NCBI GenBank assembly: GCA_032433765.1
Contig: JAVIAB010000101.1
Span: 60,208,092-60,272,091, forward strand
Origin: Megaustenia siamemsis
Taxonomy: Eukaryota; Mollusca; Gastropoda; Stylommatophora; Ariophantidae
Reading direction: 5' to 3'
DNA: 64,000 nt
Position numbers and translations under genes: made by a program. Positions 46,240 through 56,689 of this stretch are shown in pieces. The notes beneath the pieces were generated by a model that was not told where the DNA came from, ran no database searches, and saw only the letters and a list, made by a program, of their open reading frames with translations. Position 1 is the first letter of the stretch. Each line of letters opens with the position of its first letter.

Positions 46240-47185
46240 AAAGATGAGAATTATGAATTATGAAGATTAATCAATGGACAATATATGCAAATTAGCATGC
46301 CCAATCAAAGGAAATATACCAACACGGATGATAACAAGCGATACGATAAAAGGAACGAAATATACGTACCAGAAAACAACAGAAGAGAGGAAGAAATAAA
46401 TGAATACTATTTGCAGACGACTAAGTTCTGATAATTGAAACAACTGAGAACCTACAAGAACATATCAACAAGATAAACAAATCTTGTAAACAACACCACA
46501 TGAAGATCAACATAAGCAAAACCGAAGTAATGGCAATAGCGAGAAAGAAAGAAAAATGAAACACCATAATCGATAATACAACACTGAAACAAGTAGACAA
46601 TTTTAAAAATATGGGTAGCACTTTAACACAAAACAATAACCAAGAGACCGAGATAGATATAAGGTGTAACAAAGCATGCCAAGTTATAGGCCAAGTATCA
46701 ATATTATTGAAAAACAAAGCAATAACTACGGAAGCAAAACGGACAATATACAAATCAATGTTTCTACCAACTCTGTGCTATCAGTGCCAGAATTGGAGGC
46801 TGGACTCTAGAACAATAAGAAAGAAAACGACCACCGAAATGAAATGTGTCAGAAGAATGACAGGAAACAGCTTAAGGGACAGAGTTAGAAACACTGACCT
46901 GAGGAAGAAACTCGAAATTGAACCAGCCATCGAATACATAAAGAAACAACAGATAAATTGGTTCGGCCACATAAAAAGACAAAAAGATCTAACAATGACT
47001 CAAAGAGCCATAAACAAACGCTACGAAAACGCCAGATTAAGAGGAAGACCGAGAAAGAGATGGATAAAGGGAATACTAGAGTCACTAGGAGTTATAACAT
47101 CAGAAGAGGTCAACAGAAGAGCAAAGAATCGCAGATTGTTTCTCCCCTCAACGCCAACGGCAGCAGAGGAAGGATAGAAGAAGAA
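46240..47185 (+). mobile_element. LINE L-B, RT end plus intact 188-codon ORF2 C-terminus
   Basis: At about 46,405 the frame reads ILFADD, the catalytic box, followed directly by a stop. NKINKSCKQHHMKINISKTE follows with few breaks. The tail frame (46,611-47,177) is open for 188 codons. It holds MGSTLTQNNNQETEIDIRCN, PTLCYQCQNWRLDSRTIRK, MKCVRRMTGNS, KKQQINWFGHIKRQK, LRGRPRKRWIKGILESLG and LFLPSTPTAAEEG. It is the best preserved LINE tail in the window, suggesting more recent insertion than its relatives. Confidence 0.9.
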
Positions 47186-47212
47186 AAATCAATGTCCTCT
47201 AATCCACATTAT

Positions 47213-47498
47213 TCCTGGTCTAATAAAAAAAAAAAAGTAAAGTACCCCCGTCACGCCAAGTGGCGTATAGGGAAATATGGTGTTAGTGACCCTATATTTT
47301 ACAGACCTTCAGCACATGATTTTTGGGGTAATGTGGTCGGTATTACGCCCGTGCCGCTTTACTTTCCCAGAAAAAATCCGGTACCCATTTAAGGCTGGGT
47401 GAACCCGGAAGCCGTCGGTTGGGATCGAACCCTACCCTTGTCCGTGGTAGTCCAGTTCACTAACCACTGAGCTATCGCGGCTCCCTCCTGGTCTAATA
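47213..47498 (-). mobile_element. tRNA-derived SINE family A, copy 4, minus strand, with 13-bp target duplication
   Basis: TCCTGGTCTAATA occurs at 47,213-47,225 and 47,486-47,498. The minus-strand body goes from GGAGCCGCGATAGCTCAGTG (box A), with box B GGTTCGATCCC, to GGGGGTACTTTAC followed by a run of T. The target lies in the ~80-bp satellite just after the L-B copy. Confidence 0.95.
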
Positions 47499-48104
47499 GC
47501 TGAGAAAAAATGAAAGATACAGGCACTATTACGAAGATTAAGCACGACCCATAGCATCACATCATTCATGGTCTAATAGCTGTGAACAGTTGAGAGAAAC
47601 AGACACAATTAGAAAGACTAAACATCCCATCACTTCATATCATTGTTTATCTATTATTATCCAAGCTAAAGATGATAGAAACAGCTACTAATTTAGGATT
47701 AGACAGCTTTCTGCGTTTCTCAGCCTTCAGTATCTCAGTATCTAAAAAATAAGCGACATTGAAAGAAGCAGAGACAATTACGATGAAAAGAAATGACTCA
47801 TCATTCCTGAACATGTATTATCTAACCCCAAAGTGAATGAAAGAAGGATCCACAGTAATACACATTAGACACACCTCACCACAAGACATGTTTCATGATC
47901 TAATAGCTGAGCAGCGATGAAATAAAAGATCTAAATTATTAAGATTAGACATGGCTCCGCACTATACAGGTTCCATTATCTAATAGTTGAAGGAAGATGA
48001 ATCAAATAGATACAGTTATGAAGATTAGATAACGCTTATCACTCTACAGCATTCCTTTTCTATAGCAAAGCAAGTGTGGCATAGCCAATATTATGACTAT
48101 TTAC

Positions 48105-48540
48105 TATCATTGAGTGTCATATTCCCATCGAAGGTTGGCTACCATGCAGCGCCATTTCGTTCTGTCTCTTACTTTGATAGTTCAGGTTGTCATAGGCTGA
48201 CTTCTCCGTCGTTTGATGTTACTCGTCCATGTTAATCTTCGTCTGCTTTTGCTTATTTTACTTTATTTTTCCTTTCAAATATCACTTTTAGTAGGCTGCT
48301 GTGTCTTTTAACATGATCCAAAAATCGCAATTGTCTTGTTTGAATTGTGATTAGTAGTTCTCTTTTCATTCTTATTTGTTTCAAAACTTCATCATCTGAT
48401 TTCTTTCCTTCTAGTCAATACTTCATATTCTTCTATAAGTCCACATTTTAATGGCTTCCGCCGCTGATCTGTTTTATTGTCTAATGTCTATGTTTTTGCA
48501 TCATACATGAATGTTGGAGGCATCGGTAGCATTGTTGGGA
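48105..48540 (-). mobile_element. LINE L-D 3' part, minus strand
   Basis: The complement of TTGGCTACCATGCAGCGCCA, GATGTTACTCGTCCATGTTA and TAGTAGGCTGCTGTGTCTTT matches the L-D tail (VASLR, WTSNIK, and the RHSSLL segment). A decayed RRxCGLIEEYE-like middle lies further along. Confidence 0.75.
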
Positions 48541-48544
48541 AAAC

Positions 48545-48835
48545 CACTCGACTGGGCTACCGACGTTAGGGAAACCCGAGTTCTATTCCAGCTGGAAGCA
48601 TTGTAATTTATATTCGTGGTTGGAGAAAAAATACACCCGCGGTCGACCCAGTCGCTGGCAGAATCGTGTTCCAAGATAGTACTCTGAGAAAGTGAGGAAA
48701 GTGAGTTTCAATGCTTGAAGCGACACTATCCAGAAGTCTCCGAACACATCTGGATAGGTGGCCGAACACATATGGGTGAAAACTAGAGGGCTTAGACGCC
48801 GATTAAAGTCTCGTACTTTACCTTTACAGGAATGT
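48545..48835 (+). mobile_element. SINE-like repeat family B, plus-strand copy
   Basis: Ordered blocks match 19,300-19,640 in reverse: GGCTACCGACGTTAGGG, GAGTTCTATTCC (box B-like), ATTCGTGGTTGG, GGTCGACCCAG, TCAATGCTTGAAGCGACAC, GAACACATCTGGATAGG and GGCCGAACACATATGGGTG, ending GTCTCGTACTTTACC. It sits beside a LINE L-D fragment. Confidence 0.65.
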
Positions 48836-48987
48836 TAAGAAGATATAACACTTTTTTATGAAGGTTTGTCGCGGTTAACCACACCAGAGCATTAATTATG
48901 TAATGGCAGGAACATTAATAAAAGAAAGAACCACTGTACTTAAGAAATTAATCATTAGTCAAGTACCAATGGTTATATCATAGTCAG

Positions 48988-49088
48988 CAATTCCTGTCAG
49001 CATCTCTGACATAATCAGCTATTCCTGTCAGCATCTCTGACATAATCAGCTATTCCTGTCAGCATCTCTGACATAATCAGCTATTCCT
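48988..49088 (+). repeat. 31-bp tandem repeat, about 3 copies
   Basis: The unit is CAGCTATTCCTGTCAGCATC followed by TCTGACATAAT. A partial fourth unit (CTGCAGAATGTTTC) follows. Confidence 0.95.
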
Positions 49089-49409
49089 GCAGAATGTTTC
49101 TATCAGCATCGCTGGAAGGAACATTCGTCATTTGGAAGCCTAGGCAACGCTTAATATTCAAACTTATTAATTATTGTTTTGTAAGCAATTAAAAAGAGGC
49201 ATCTTACCGATTAGTCATACTACCCACACCACAGCAAACGTTGTCTAATACCAAAACAATGACAAAAGAGACAGGCACAATTTGAAGGATTACAAATGGC
49301 TCACTGCTTCACAACAATCATTTTGTAATAGCCCAGCCCCATTTAAAGAAATCATATCAAGTGTGACGATTAGACATCATCATTGCTCCACAGCATTCAT
49401 TACCAAGAA

Positions 49410-49725
49410 ACATCGACGTGAGGAAGAAACTTGAAATTGAACCAGCCATCGAATACATAAAGAAACAACAGATAAATTGGTTCGGTCACATAACAAGACA
49501 AAAAAAAACAACTAATAATGACTCAAAGAGCCATAAACAAACGCTACGAAAATGCCAGATTAAGAGGAATACCGAGAAAGAGATGGATAAAGGGAATACT
49601 AGAGTCACTAGGAGGGATAACACCAGAAGAGGCCAACAGAAGAGCAAAGAATCGCAGATTGTATCTCCCCTTGACGCCAACGGCAGTAGAGGAAGGATAA
49701 AAGAAGAGAAAGAAGATTCATTAGC
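49410..49725 (+). mobile_element. LINE L-B 3' fragment, near copy of the 46.9-47.2 kb tail
   Basis: Starts abruptly at GTGAGGAAGAAACTTGAAAT and is almost identical to 46,905-47,180: KQQINWFGHITRQK, a small insertion of A residues shifting the frame, then LRGIPRKRWIKGILESLGG and LYLPLTPTAVEEG. It is a 5'-truncated, recent sister insertion. Confidence 0.88.
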
Positions 49726-50909
49726 AAATCCTGGAGAAACGATAACATAACAACTATAATAATGAACTTTGGACCTGATACGTCAAGCCGCAGCACTTGT
49801 TCACTAATAATATAATTGATCACGGATCAATGATTCAATATAATAAATATTGGTTATGGATTATCATATCACAGTATTAATAATAATTATAAATAATTAT
49901 ATAATAATACAGCAACGATGTAATAGCCAACATGATAAAGATCAGAAATGGTTTGTCACACCACAGTATTAATTACCTAATAGTTGAGCAAAGATGTAAG
50001 AGCCATGATGTTAAAGATTAGAAATGGTTCACAACACCACAGTAATACATTTTTAATAGCTGAACAAAGATGTAAGAGTCAACATGATAAAGATTAGAAA
50101 TGGTTCATCACACCACAGTATTGAGAATTTAGTAGCCTAAAATATATATAACAGATACCTCTAAAGTTTAGAAAAAGAGACATGGTTCTTAACTTTAAAC
50201 ATTTTAAAATAAATATTAATTAATGAAAATAATTACTCAAATAAAATTATACAAATTTTAATGTTTTTAAAAACAAACGTCGTCTTAGATCTAAAACATA
50301 AGTTAGAAATAATACATTTTATATGAACAGACAAGAGATGAATCAAAACAATAAAACATGTGGAGCTATACAAGAAGGCAGTGTAAATAGTTCGATCATG
50401 TGTTAAGAATGAATGAAGAAAGAAGATTCCCAGTCTTGCATTCATGTAGAAACTATCTGGTAAAACAAAACAAGGTAGATCAAGAGAATCGCTAGACAGG
50501 ACAATTACTAGATAAGGTTCAGCTATGGGATAAAGAAACAACAAAGCACGACATGAATAAGAAGCATTTAATTTCGTCAGTAATGGAGAACTATGACATC
50601 CGTCCTATGTACCGTCTTCGTATGAATGATTTCATGATCTAATAGCATAGTCGCGATGGAGAAACAGTCGCAGGTGTGAACAATAGACTAAGTTTAATGT
50701 GCCACCGTTTTCATAATTTACTTGCCATAGCCACGATGAAAGATGCAGCCATAATTTACTTGTTATAGCCACGATGAATGATGCAGCCATAAAGTAGAAG
50801 CTCTGACACGACTTATCACGCCACTACATTCATTATATAATCTCCGCCAAATTAGGAAACAAACAACCAAGATAGTGGAAATTAGATATAACTGAGCAAT
50901 ACATTTTTG

Positions 50910-51375
50910 ACAAAAGAAACAAGAAAAATAGATCATATAATGTTATACAGAGCCAGTCTTAACATATGGATGTTAATCATGGACAATAGAACAACAGACA
51001 AGAAAATCACTGGATGATATAGCAATGCGATTTTACAGAAGAATGTATGAGAATACAATGGGCTGCTAAGAAGAGTACCGAAAAGGTTCTGAAAGAGGCC
51101 AAAGAAAAATGAGAGCTAATTTCCAATATCAGGAAGAAACAATCATAATTTTTTGACCATGTAATGAGAAGGGAACAGCTAAAATATATTGTTACAGCTG
51201 TGAAAATTGAGAGTCGAAGAGAGGGAAGAGAGGGAAGCACATAGAAAAGATACAAGAGAGCATAAGATAATCGCTTAGCAGAAGGTCAACATCATAAATG
51301 ATAACTAATCGTCGAGGTCGACATTTGTGGAGAAACATGATAACCTACGACAGCAGGTATGGTAACTGATGATAA
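50910..51375 (+). mobile_element. LINE L-C-like 3' part, decayed
   Basis: TKSLDDIAMRFYRRMYENTM or shifted variants correspond to the RRMLxIxW segment. FPISGRNNHNFLTM and MRREQLKYIVTAVKIESR match the KLEYLVTAGKIK motif, and NMITYDSRYGN is near the end. It is more distant from the other L-C copies than they are from each other. Confidence 0.7.
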
Positions 51376-51659
51376 TGCTGTTGATCACATTGCAGTCGTT
51401 ATAATGTAATTGCCTTTGAGCGATGAACGAATCAGCAATGATTATGTAGATTAGTCAGGATTCATCATTCCACAACATGTAATATCTAATAGTTGAGAAA
51501 CGGTGAAAGAGACAGCAAAAACAATGAAGACAGTCGTCAGTCTAGCACTTACTAACGGAAAGTGAGAATCATGGCAGCTGAAATGAAGAGAAAGGTAAGT
51601 ATTATTAATACAAACAGGTCGAAAAAAACAATCTACTGTAAACAAATCTACTGAAAAAA

Positions 51660-52715
51660 CTAACTTTATATTGGATTCATAGATTACGAAAATACATTTG
51701 ATAGTTTAGACAGAGGAATGCTTTGGAAGTTGCTGAGTCATTACGGAATCCCCACAAAGTTTATTAACCTGATAAAAACAATGTTTGAAGGAACGAAATG
51801 TAGTGTGGTGCATGAAGGGCAGCTTACAGAAGCGTTTGAAATAAGAACAGGAGTAAGGCAGGGATGCCTTCTGTCTCCATTTCTCTTTCTACTAGCCATA
51901 GATTGGATTATAAAAATAACTCAATACAAAAGAAATGGAATTCAGTGGTCACTGACCAAATAACTTGATAAAATGAGCATACTTAATGAGAGACCAAAAC
52001 AGCTAGGACTGAAGATTAATAGACATAAAACCAACATTATGAGAATTAATGTAGCTGACAATAACTAAATAAAATTAGGAGAAATACCTCTACTTGACGT
52101 TCAATCTTGCATATATCTGGGCAGTAGTATAGATAAAGATGGAGGAACACGAAAATTCATACCAAAATAAGGATATCAAAATCAAGAGGATCTTTCGTTA
52201 CATTGGAAAACATATGGAAATCCAAAGAAATTAGGTTAAATACAAAAAAAAAATGTTCAACTCAGATGTTAAGCCGGTCATATTATATGGCTGTAAAACA
52301 TGGAGAACAACAAAATTGACAATCATAAAGATACAGACTTTCATTAATGGATGCTTACGCAGAATACAATGATGGAAATGACAAGACAAAATCACATGAT
52401 AGAATTATGAAAATGTACCAGTCAAATACGAGTGAATAAAGAGATGCAACGAAGACGTTGGCGCTGGATAGGACACACACCGCGGAAGCCAACTGAGAGT
52501 ATTATACAACAGGCCTTTTTTAGAATCCCCAGGGAAAAAAATACAAAGAGGAAGACCAAGGAATAGTTGGAGAAGACAGATAGAAGCAGAGGTGAAGATG
52601 GTGGGGAAGACATGAAATGATCTTAAAAGAATGGCAAAAAACAGAAAGACTTGGAAAGTGTTTGTTGAAGATCTATGCTCCACTTGGAGCTAAAAAGATA
52701 CAAGACGACGAGCTT
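51660..52715 (+). mobile_element. LINE L-A, reverse transcriptase with active-site deletion
   Basis: FIDYENTFDSLDRGMLWKLL starts the palm. TGVRQGCLLSPFLFLLAIDW follows within the 81-codon frame 51,718-51,963. Immediately after WSLTK a stop occurs and the segment that should carry FADD is absent (compare 470-520, where DLDFADF is present). SCIYLGSSIDKDGGT and RRRWRWIGHTPRKPTESI appear later, then FRIPREKN and the basic tail. It is a dead copy, same family as 1-1250. Confidence 0.88.
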
Positions 52716-53117
52716 GAAAAAAAAAAAACTACAACTACTGGGACAAAGTGTTACAGTTGATGAAATCAAATACACTGTCTTAGTATGATTCCCTTTTCTA
52801 TTCGTTCTAGCAGTCTGTTCGAAATGTTGATTTAATCTAAGTCAATGTCATTATTGTGGTTCACTAGAAATAGTGGGAAGTGAATTTAGTCTGTTCCAGG
52901 AGTCTAAACAATACATAACTGCTTAAACGTAAACAGGCAACTAACCATGGTATAGAATAACGATAAAACGTAACTTTCTAAATATCAATGAATGAAATAA
53001 CACTATAAATAATTATTTCTCAAAATTTAATCAATATATTTTAAACTATTGCTCAGCTTACTATTTGTTATATAGTGTTAACTTGTCTTATCTTAATATA
53101 TAGTATATCTTCCTTTT
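52716..53117. other. No gene recognised
   Basis: AT-rich sequence between the LINE and the palindromic element. The last six bases before the element (ATTGTA, 53,118-53,123) are its left target duplication. Confidence 0.5.
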
Positions 53118-53260
53118 ATTGTAAGTAGTGTATATCCAGTGATAGAACCGTGGTATGTTTATTCAAACGCACATAAATCCTTATATAAATAGTCTTCACG
53201 CGCATCAAACCACATTTTTTTTTCTTATATGAGAGTCTTCATTTTTCCTTATATGAGAGT

Positions 53261-53449
53261 CTACCCGCCCATTTTTGTTCCGGCCGTGGTGACCTCTCGT
53301 TGACCTCTCGGGTGACCTCTCGTGTTGGGGGTGGTGGTGGTGCTGCGAAGGGGTGACCTCCCGCGGCGGTGGTGCTGCGAAGGGGTGGGCGGTGGTGGTA
53401 TCATAACTTTCATCAAGCTATTATATTCTTTCTTTATACTTTCATGCAA
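53261..53449 (-). other. GC-rich block with Pro/Thr/Arg-rich frame, left arm
   Basis: The frame, 48-62 residues depending on start, ends AGTKMGG and is duplicated at 62,730-62,918 (plus strand). Only a TTG precedes the first part; the first ATG is at the VMIPPPPTPSQHH position. The composition (PPPPTPSQHHRRGR) follows from CCACC/GGTGG repeats, and the block also contains AGGTCA half-sites. It could be a regulatory block rather than coding sequence. Confidence 0.4.
53290..53359. promoter_or_regulatory. Nuclear-receptor-type half-site cluster, left arm
   Basis: Four TGACCT (AGGTCA) half-sites lie at 53,290-53,295, 53,301-53,306, 53,313-53,318 and 53,354-53,359. The first two form a direct repeat with 5-base spacing (DR5) and the second and third with 6-base spacing. 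DR5 is a known retinoic-acid-receptor/RXR spacing. Occupancy is inference. Confidence 0.5.
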
Positions 53450-53578
53450 TAAAAACAGTGACTTTCAAAACAGTTTTATTTAAGTTTTAAAAACTTCCTT
53501 TAGAATTAAAGGTAACAGCTTAGGCCGTTACACGTGCTACACGAAGCTACGTTAACGAACTTAGTAACTACACGCCAA

Positions 53579-54216
53579 ACGCGAAACACCGCGTTAATTA
53601 CGTTAAGCGAGATCAAAGAGCCCGGTTCTCGTTAGACAGTCAGCGAGATCAAAGAGTTCGATTCTCCGTGAGTACTTACCATCGCCGCGTTTACATCAAA
53701 GGATTACTCTTGACCACACTAATGAATTTATCAGCTAACCGGTAAGACGTGACGCCGAAGAGACTGGCCAGGAATGCTTTTTAATGACTTTTTAACATCT
53801 GAGCGGCTGGAGTGTCATTTACAGGGGAATTTTACGATACCGATGTTTTAATGTGACACGCTTGGGGGTAATTAATATGTTTGTGCTGTTTCGTCTTCAA
53901 AGACCCTATTTCTCTGTGAAATTTCTCACTTGGGTAACTTAAGCTGGTCTAGCCATCTAACAGAGAGACAGTAAATTAATGTACTTTTGATATTCTATTA
54001 CTGTTGTGTTTTTTTTTGTAGTGGTTGTAGTAATAGTAGTAGTAGTTAAAGTCGTTGTTGAAGTTGTACAACTAGTGTGACTTGTATTTTGTAGAGTTAT
54101 AACAGACAAGTGGGGGCTATGCCTTTTTTTTCATGTATAGTAGAGAGATGGTAGAGTCTTATAGTTATTTTTATGCATGACAACTTTATTGTATCTATAA
54201 AATTTATTTCGAAATT
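53579..54216. other. Left-arm-only block of about 640 bases
   Basis: In the right arm ACGCCAATGGAAAC is continuous (62,593-62,612 region, reverse complement). In the left arm ACGCCAA and AATGGAAAC are separated by this block. It contains two GCGAGATCAAAGAG copies, the second followed by GTTCGATTCTCC, which resembles a Pol III box B. An insertion into the left arm or a deletion from the right are both possible. No target duplication beyond AA was seen. Confidence 0.6.
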
Positions 54217-54659
54217 AATGGAAACATACAACTTACTCAGGGCTTGGCCAACTAACAGCAACGGTCTTACTAATATATTTTACCCGTGGAAACATCAGCA
54301 TCATGAGACTTATTAATGTCCAAATTGACCGCTTGTTCATAACACGGATACGACAGCGATGATGACTTTAACGGGTACGCAATCACAGATCCCGTGGGTT
54401 TTGTTTTAGTCGATGACAACTTTTGAAATAGTAGCTGACAACTTTTGTATTAGCAGATGACAGCTTTCAATGGCTGTTTACATGCTGTGTCATTGTAGCA
54501 GTCATGTATGTCATGTCGATGTAGTAGACACGTATGTCATGTCAATGTAACAGTCATTTCGTTGTAATAGGCATCTCGTTGTAGCAGTCACGTATGTCAT
54601 GTCGTTGATTTGTTTTAGCTGAGGACAACGTTCGAAATAGTAGGTGACAAATTTTGAAT

Positions 54660-54790
54660 TACAGTGAGATGATTTTCGAATTACCATATGAGGGATACAA
54701 GTTCCAATAGGCGACCATGACCTTTCACAGTACATCGTGTCAGTTCTGTTGTTAACTGTTTTCCATGTCATGTCGTTGTAGCAGTCATAT
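54660..54790 (-). mobile_element. LINE L-C tail fragment captured in the arm
   Basis: On the minus strand TGGAAAACAGTTAACAACAG, AACTGACACGATGTACTGTG and AAAGGTCATGGTCGCCTATT correspond to the WHGKQSTTELIRCTVDR...KDMIAY end of L-C. The same fragment is in the right arm (about 61,985-62,065), so it was present before the palindrome formed or was copied across. Confidence 0.75.
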
Positions 54791-55310
54791 GTGTCATACC
54801 GTCGTATGTAGGTTGTCTAGTTTGTCGTGATGGCTGTATGTAGGTTGTCTAGTGTGTCGTGATGGCTGTATGTAGGTTGTCTAGTGTCGCATGACGGATG
54901 CATGAAGGTTGTCTAGTGTGTCGTGATGGTTGTATGTAGGTTGTCTAGTGTCGCATGATGGATGTATGTAGGTTGTCGACTGTGTCGGGATGGCTGTATG
55001 TAGGTTGTCTAGTGTGTCGGGATGGAAGCATGTAGGTTGTCGACTGTGTCGAGATGGATGAATGTACGTTGTCGACTGTGTCGAGATGGATGAATGTAGG
55101 TTGTCGACTGTGTCATGATGCTTGTATGTAGGTTGTCTAGTGTCGCATGATGGTTATATGTATGTTGTCTAGTGTGTCATGGTGATTGTATGTAGATTGT
55201 CTGGTGTGTCGGGATGGCTGAATGTAGGTTGTGTCTAGTGTGTCGTGACGAGTGTATGTAGATTGTCTAGTGTGCCATGATGGTTGTATGTAATTGTCGA
55301 GTGTGCTCCA
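54790..55310 (+). repeat. 32-bp minisatellite, left arm of element 2, about 16 copies
   Basis: The unit is GTTGTCTAGTGTGTCGTGAT followed by GGCTGTATGTAG. Variants CTAGTGTCGCATGATG and CGACTGTGTCGAGATG alternate. At its inner edge (about 55,280-55,310) the first unit is 31 bases and forms the coding sequence of the zinc-finger helix on the minus strand. Confidence 0.95.
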
Positions 55311-55428
55311 ACAAACCGCCGTGCCATTTAAACTTCTTTGAACACAATGGACACGGATGTTCACCAGAAGAAACCTCATTATGAGAAACCGTCTGGAGAA
55401 AATCCAATAACCCTTTCGTCAACCATAT
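55267..55428 (-). pseudogene. C2H2 zinc-finger remnant, left arm (finger intact)
   Basis: The minus-strand frame contains CPLCSKKFKWHG and then GLLEHTRQLH, preceded by GEHP, a TGEKP-like linker. The spacing fits C-x2-C-x3-F-x5-L-x2-H-x4-H exactly, with the finger codons at 55,288-55,353. A TAA precedes the frame at 55,429-55,431 and no ATG is present, while the downstream side runs into a stop (55,267-55,269) in the second minisatellite unit. In the right arm the same frame begins with ATG (61,251) but a one-base deletion destroys the finger. It is probably the 3' end of a formerly longer DNA-binding protein gene. Confidence 0.7.
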
Positions 55429-55689
55429 TTACCATACCTAGTTAAACTTCAATCTCAACAATACTTATCATACCTACTTTAAACACATTAATAAAATTGA
55501 AAAACCTTTTATTGATAAGCCTTAACATACTTTAAGAGTAAATAGAAAAATATTCCAACTTACAGTGTAAAATATAATGTCATTCCGATAGACTGAACAC
55601 TAGAATGAACTTCCTTGAAGCAACCAAACTTATAACACGAAAGCCCTGAAAGGTCTAGTTTAAATATAATTTGGTAACAAATGAATACA

Positions 55690-55860
55690 TTATCCAATAA
55701 GAGAGTGACTATGCCAACATCGACTGATATCTGGATTAACCAATCAGAGGAGAGTATTAGCATGGGAGGCGGAGCAAAGAAATGACTGACATCTGTATTA
55801 TAACCAGTCAGAAAAGAGCATTACTATGAACGGCAGAGTGATTAACCAATCATAGAAGAG
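55690..55860. promoter_or_regulatory. CCAAT/GC-box module, left arm of element 2
   Basis: CCAAT pentamers lie at 55,694-55,698, 55,740-55,744 and 55,846-55,850. GGGAGGCGGAGC lies between, with ATTAGCATGG (octamer-like on the other strand, ATGCTAAT). Three half-degenerate copies of a unit with ACTGACATCTGxATTAxxCCA make up the block. It lies between the zinc-finger remnant (minus) and the Bcl-2-like remnant (plus), so a bidirectional promoter is plausible. Confidence 0.6.
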
Positions 55861-55975
55861 CGTACCTTTGAAAATGTTTCCAGTTCCATCTTAAGGTAAA
55901 TGAATTGGTCGGGTTCTCATCGAGGATCGTGGGCGTTTCTGGTCCATAGAATGTGTTTGGATAAACTTATGAAGG

Positions 55976-56437
55976 AGTTTATGTTCCTGGGGTTGATATT
56001 ATTCATACATATGATAAGACGTGTAAGAAACATTCCAAGTTTTATAAAGCGATGGCTAACCTAGTATATACATTATCGGAGAGAAATGAGCTGTTATTTA
56101 CTGGAACAATTCAGAGAGTCGGTGGTCATGATATTTACTCCACGTTTGTAACCATCGTTATCGAAATACTTTCAGACAGAATTAACAATTTCGGTCGTCT
56201 TGTTGTTCTATATACCCTCGCCTATTGATTAGTTAAGAATCATGTCAAAGACATGCTCGACTCTAATTCCGACATTTGTGCTTGAGAGAAGGACTTTGGT
56301 ACTTGGACCGGTGTTATCATCGGAAGAGAATTTGGAGAGTGGTTACTAAAAAAGGTGTTTTGGAAAATTTTCTAGACCTCTCTAACGAAGAAGCTACAAC
56401 ACTGTGGACTCTACTTCGCTATAGCCTTTGGTCTTGA
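55976..56437 (+). pseudogene. Bcl-2-family-like gene, left arm, broken
   Basis: The frame from 55,976 includes an ATG at 56,052 and a BH1-like stretch NNFGRLVVLYTLAY, with the Gly-Arg of the Bcl-2 BH1 signature. Downstream, GREFGEWLLKK precedes a BH2-like region with NFLDLS and a Trp. Bcl-2 relatives control mitochondrial apoptosis, and DNA viruses often carry them. Breaks seen here are TGA at 56,226-56,228 (an arginine codon in the right arm), TGA at 56,283-56,285 (shared by both arms), and a frame change near 56,350. Length and helix order fit a short Bcl-2 protein. The family call rests on BH1/BH2 appearance only; no BH3 was confidently placed. Confidence 0.6.
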
Positions 56438-56689
56438 AGAGCTTTACTTAGAAATGTTTATCTGCGAGTTTATATATTTTCCCTAATAAAAGTTTGGTAA
56501 CCCCACAGCATTTGTTACTGCCTTACAATATTGTTTACCAGGTCACGACACCCCTCACACTGATGCTGAGGGTTGTCCTGTAGTAGGCCTGCGATTGTAA
56601 TAAGAATGGTTTGCTCCAGCTTTGAAATATAAAATCTTCACAAAAAGAGATGGTGTTACTCAGTTCCCCTATAATGGGGATGTTGAGTT

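Larger units (their letters stand above)
47499..51540 (+). repeat. Degenerate satellite, about 75-85-bp units, interrupted by LINEs and SINEs
   Basis: Diverged units recur at 47.49-47.70, 47.76-48.06, 49.24-49.41, 49.84-50.13, 50.63-50.86 and 51.38-51.53 kb. Each contains most of CATTATCTAATAGCTGAG, then GATGAAAGAGACAGACACAA, then TTAxGAAGATTAGACATGGCTCA and TCACTCCACAGCATTC. The copies between 49.92 and 50.13 kb (ATGTAAGAGCCAACATGATA) are most alike. Retrotransposons split what was probably one array. Confidence 0.7.

Noticed and set aside
54790..55310. His/Asp-rich repeat protein encoded by the 32-bp minisatellite
   Set aside because: A 32-bp unit shifts the reading frame at each copy, the frames stay open only because the unit lacks stops in places, and both strands give similar frames.
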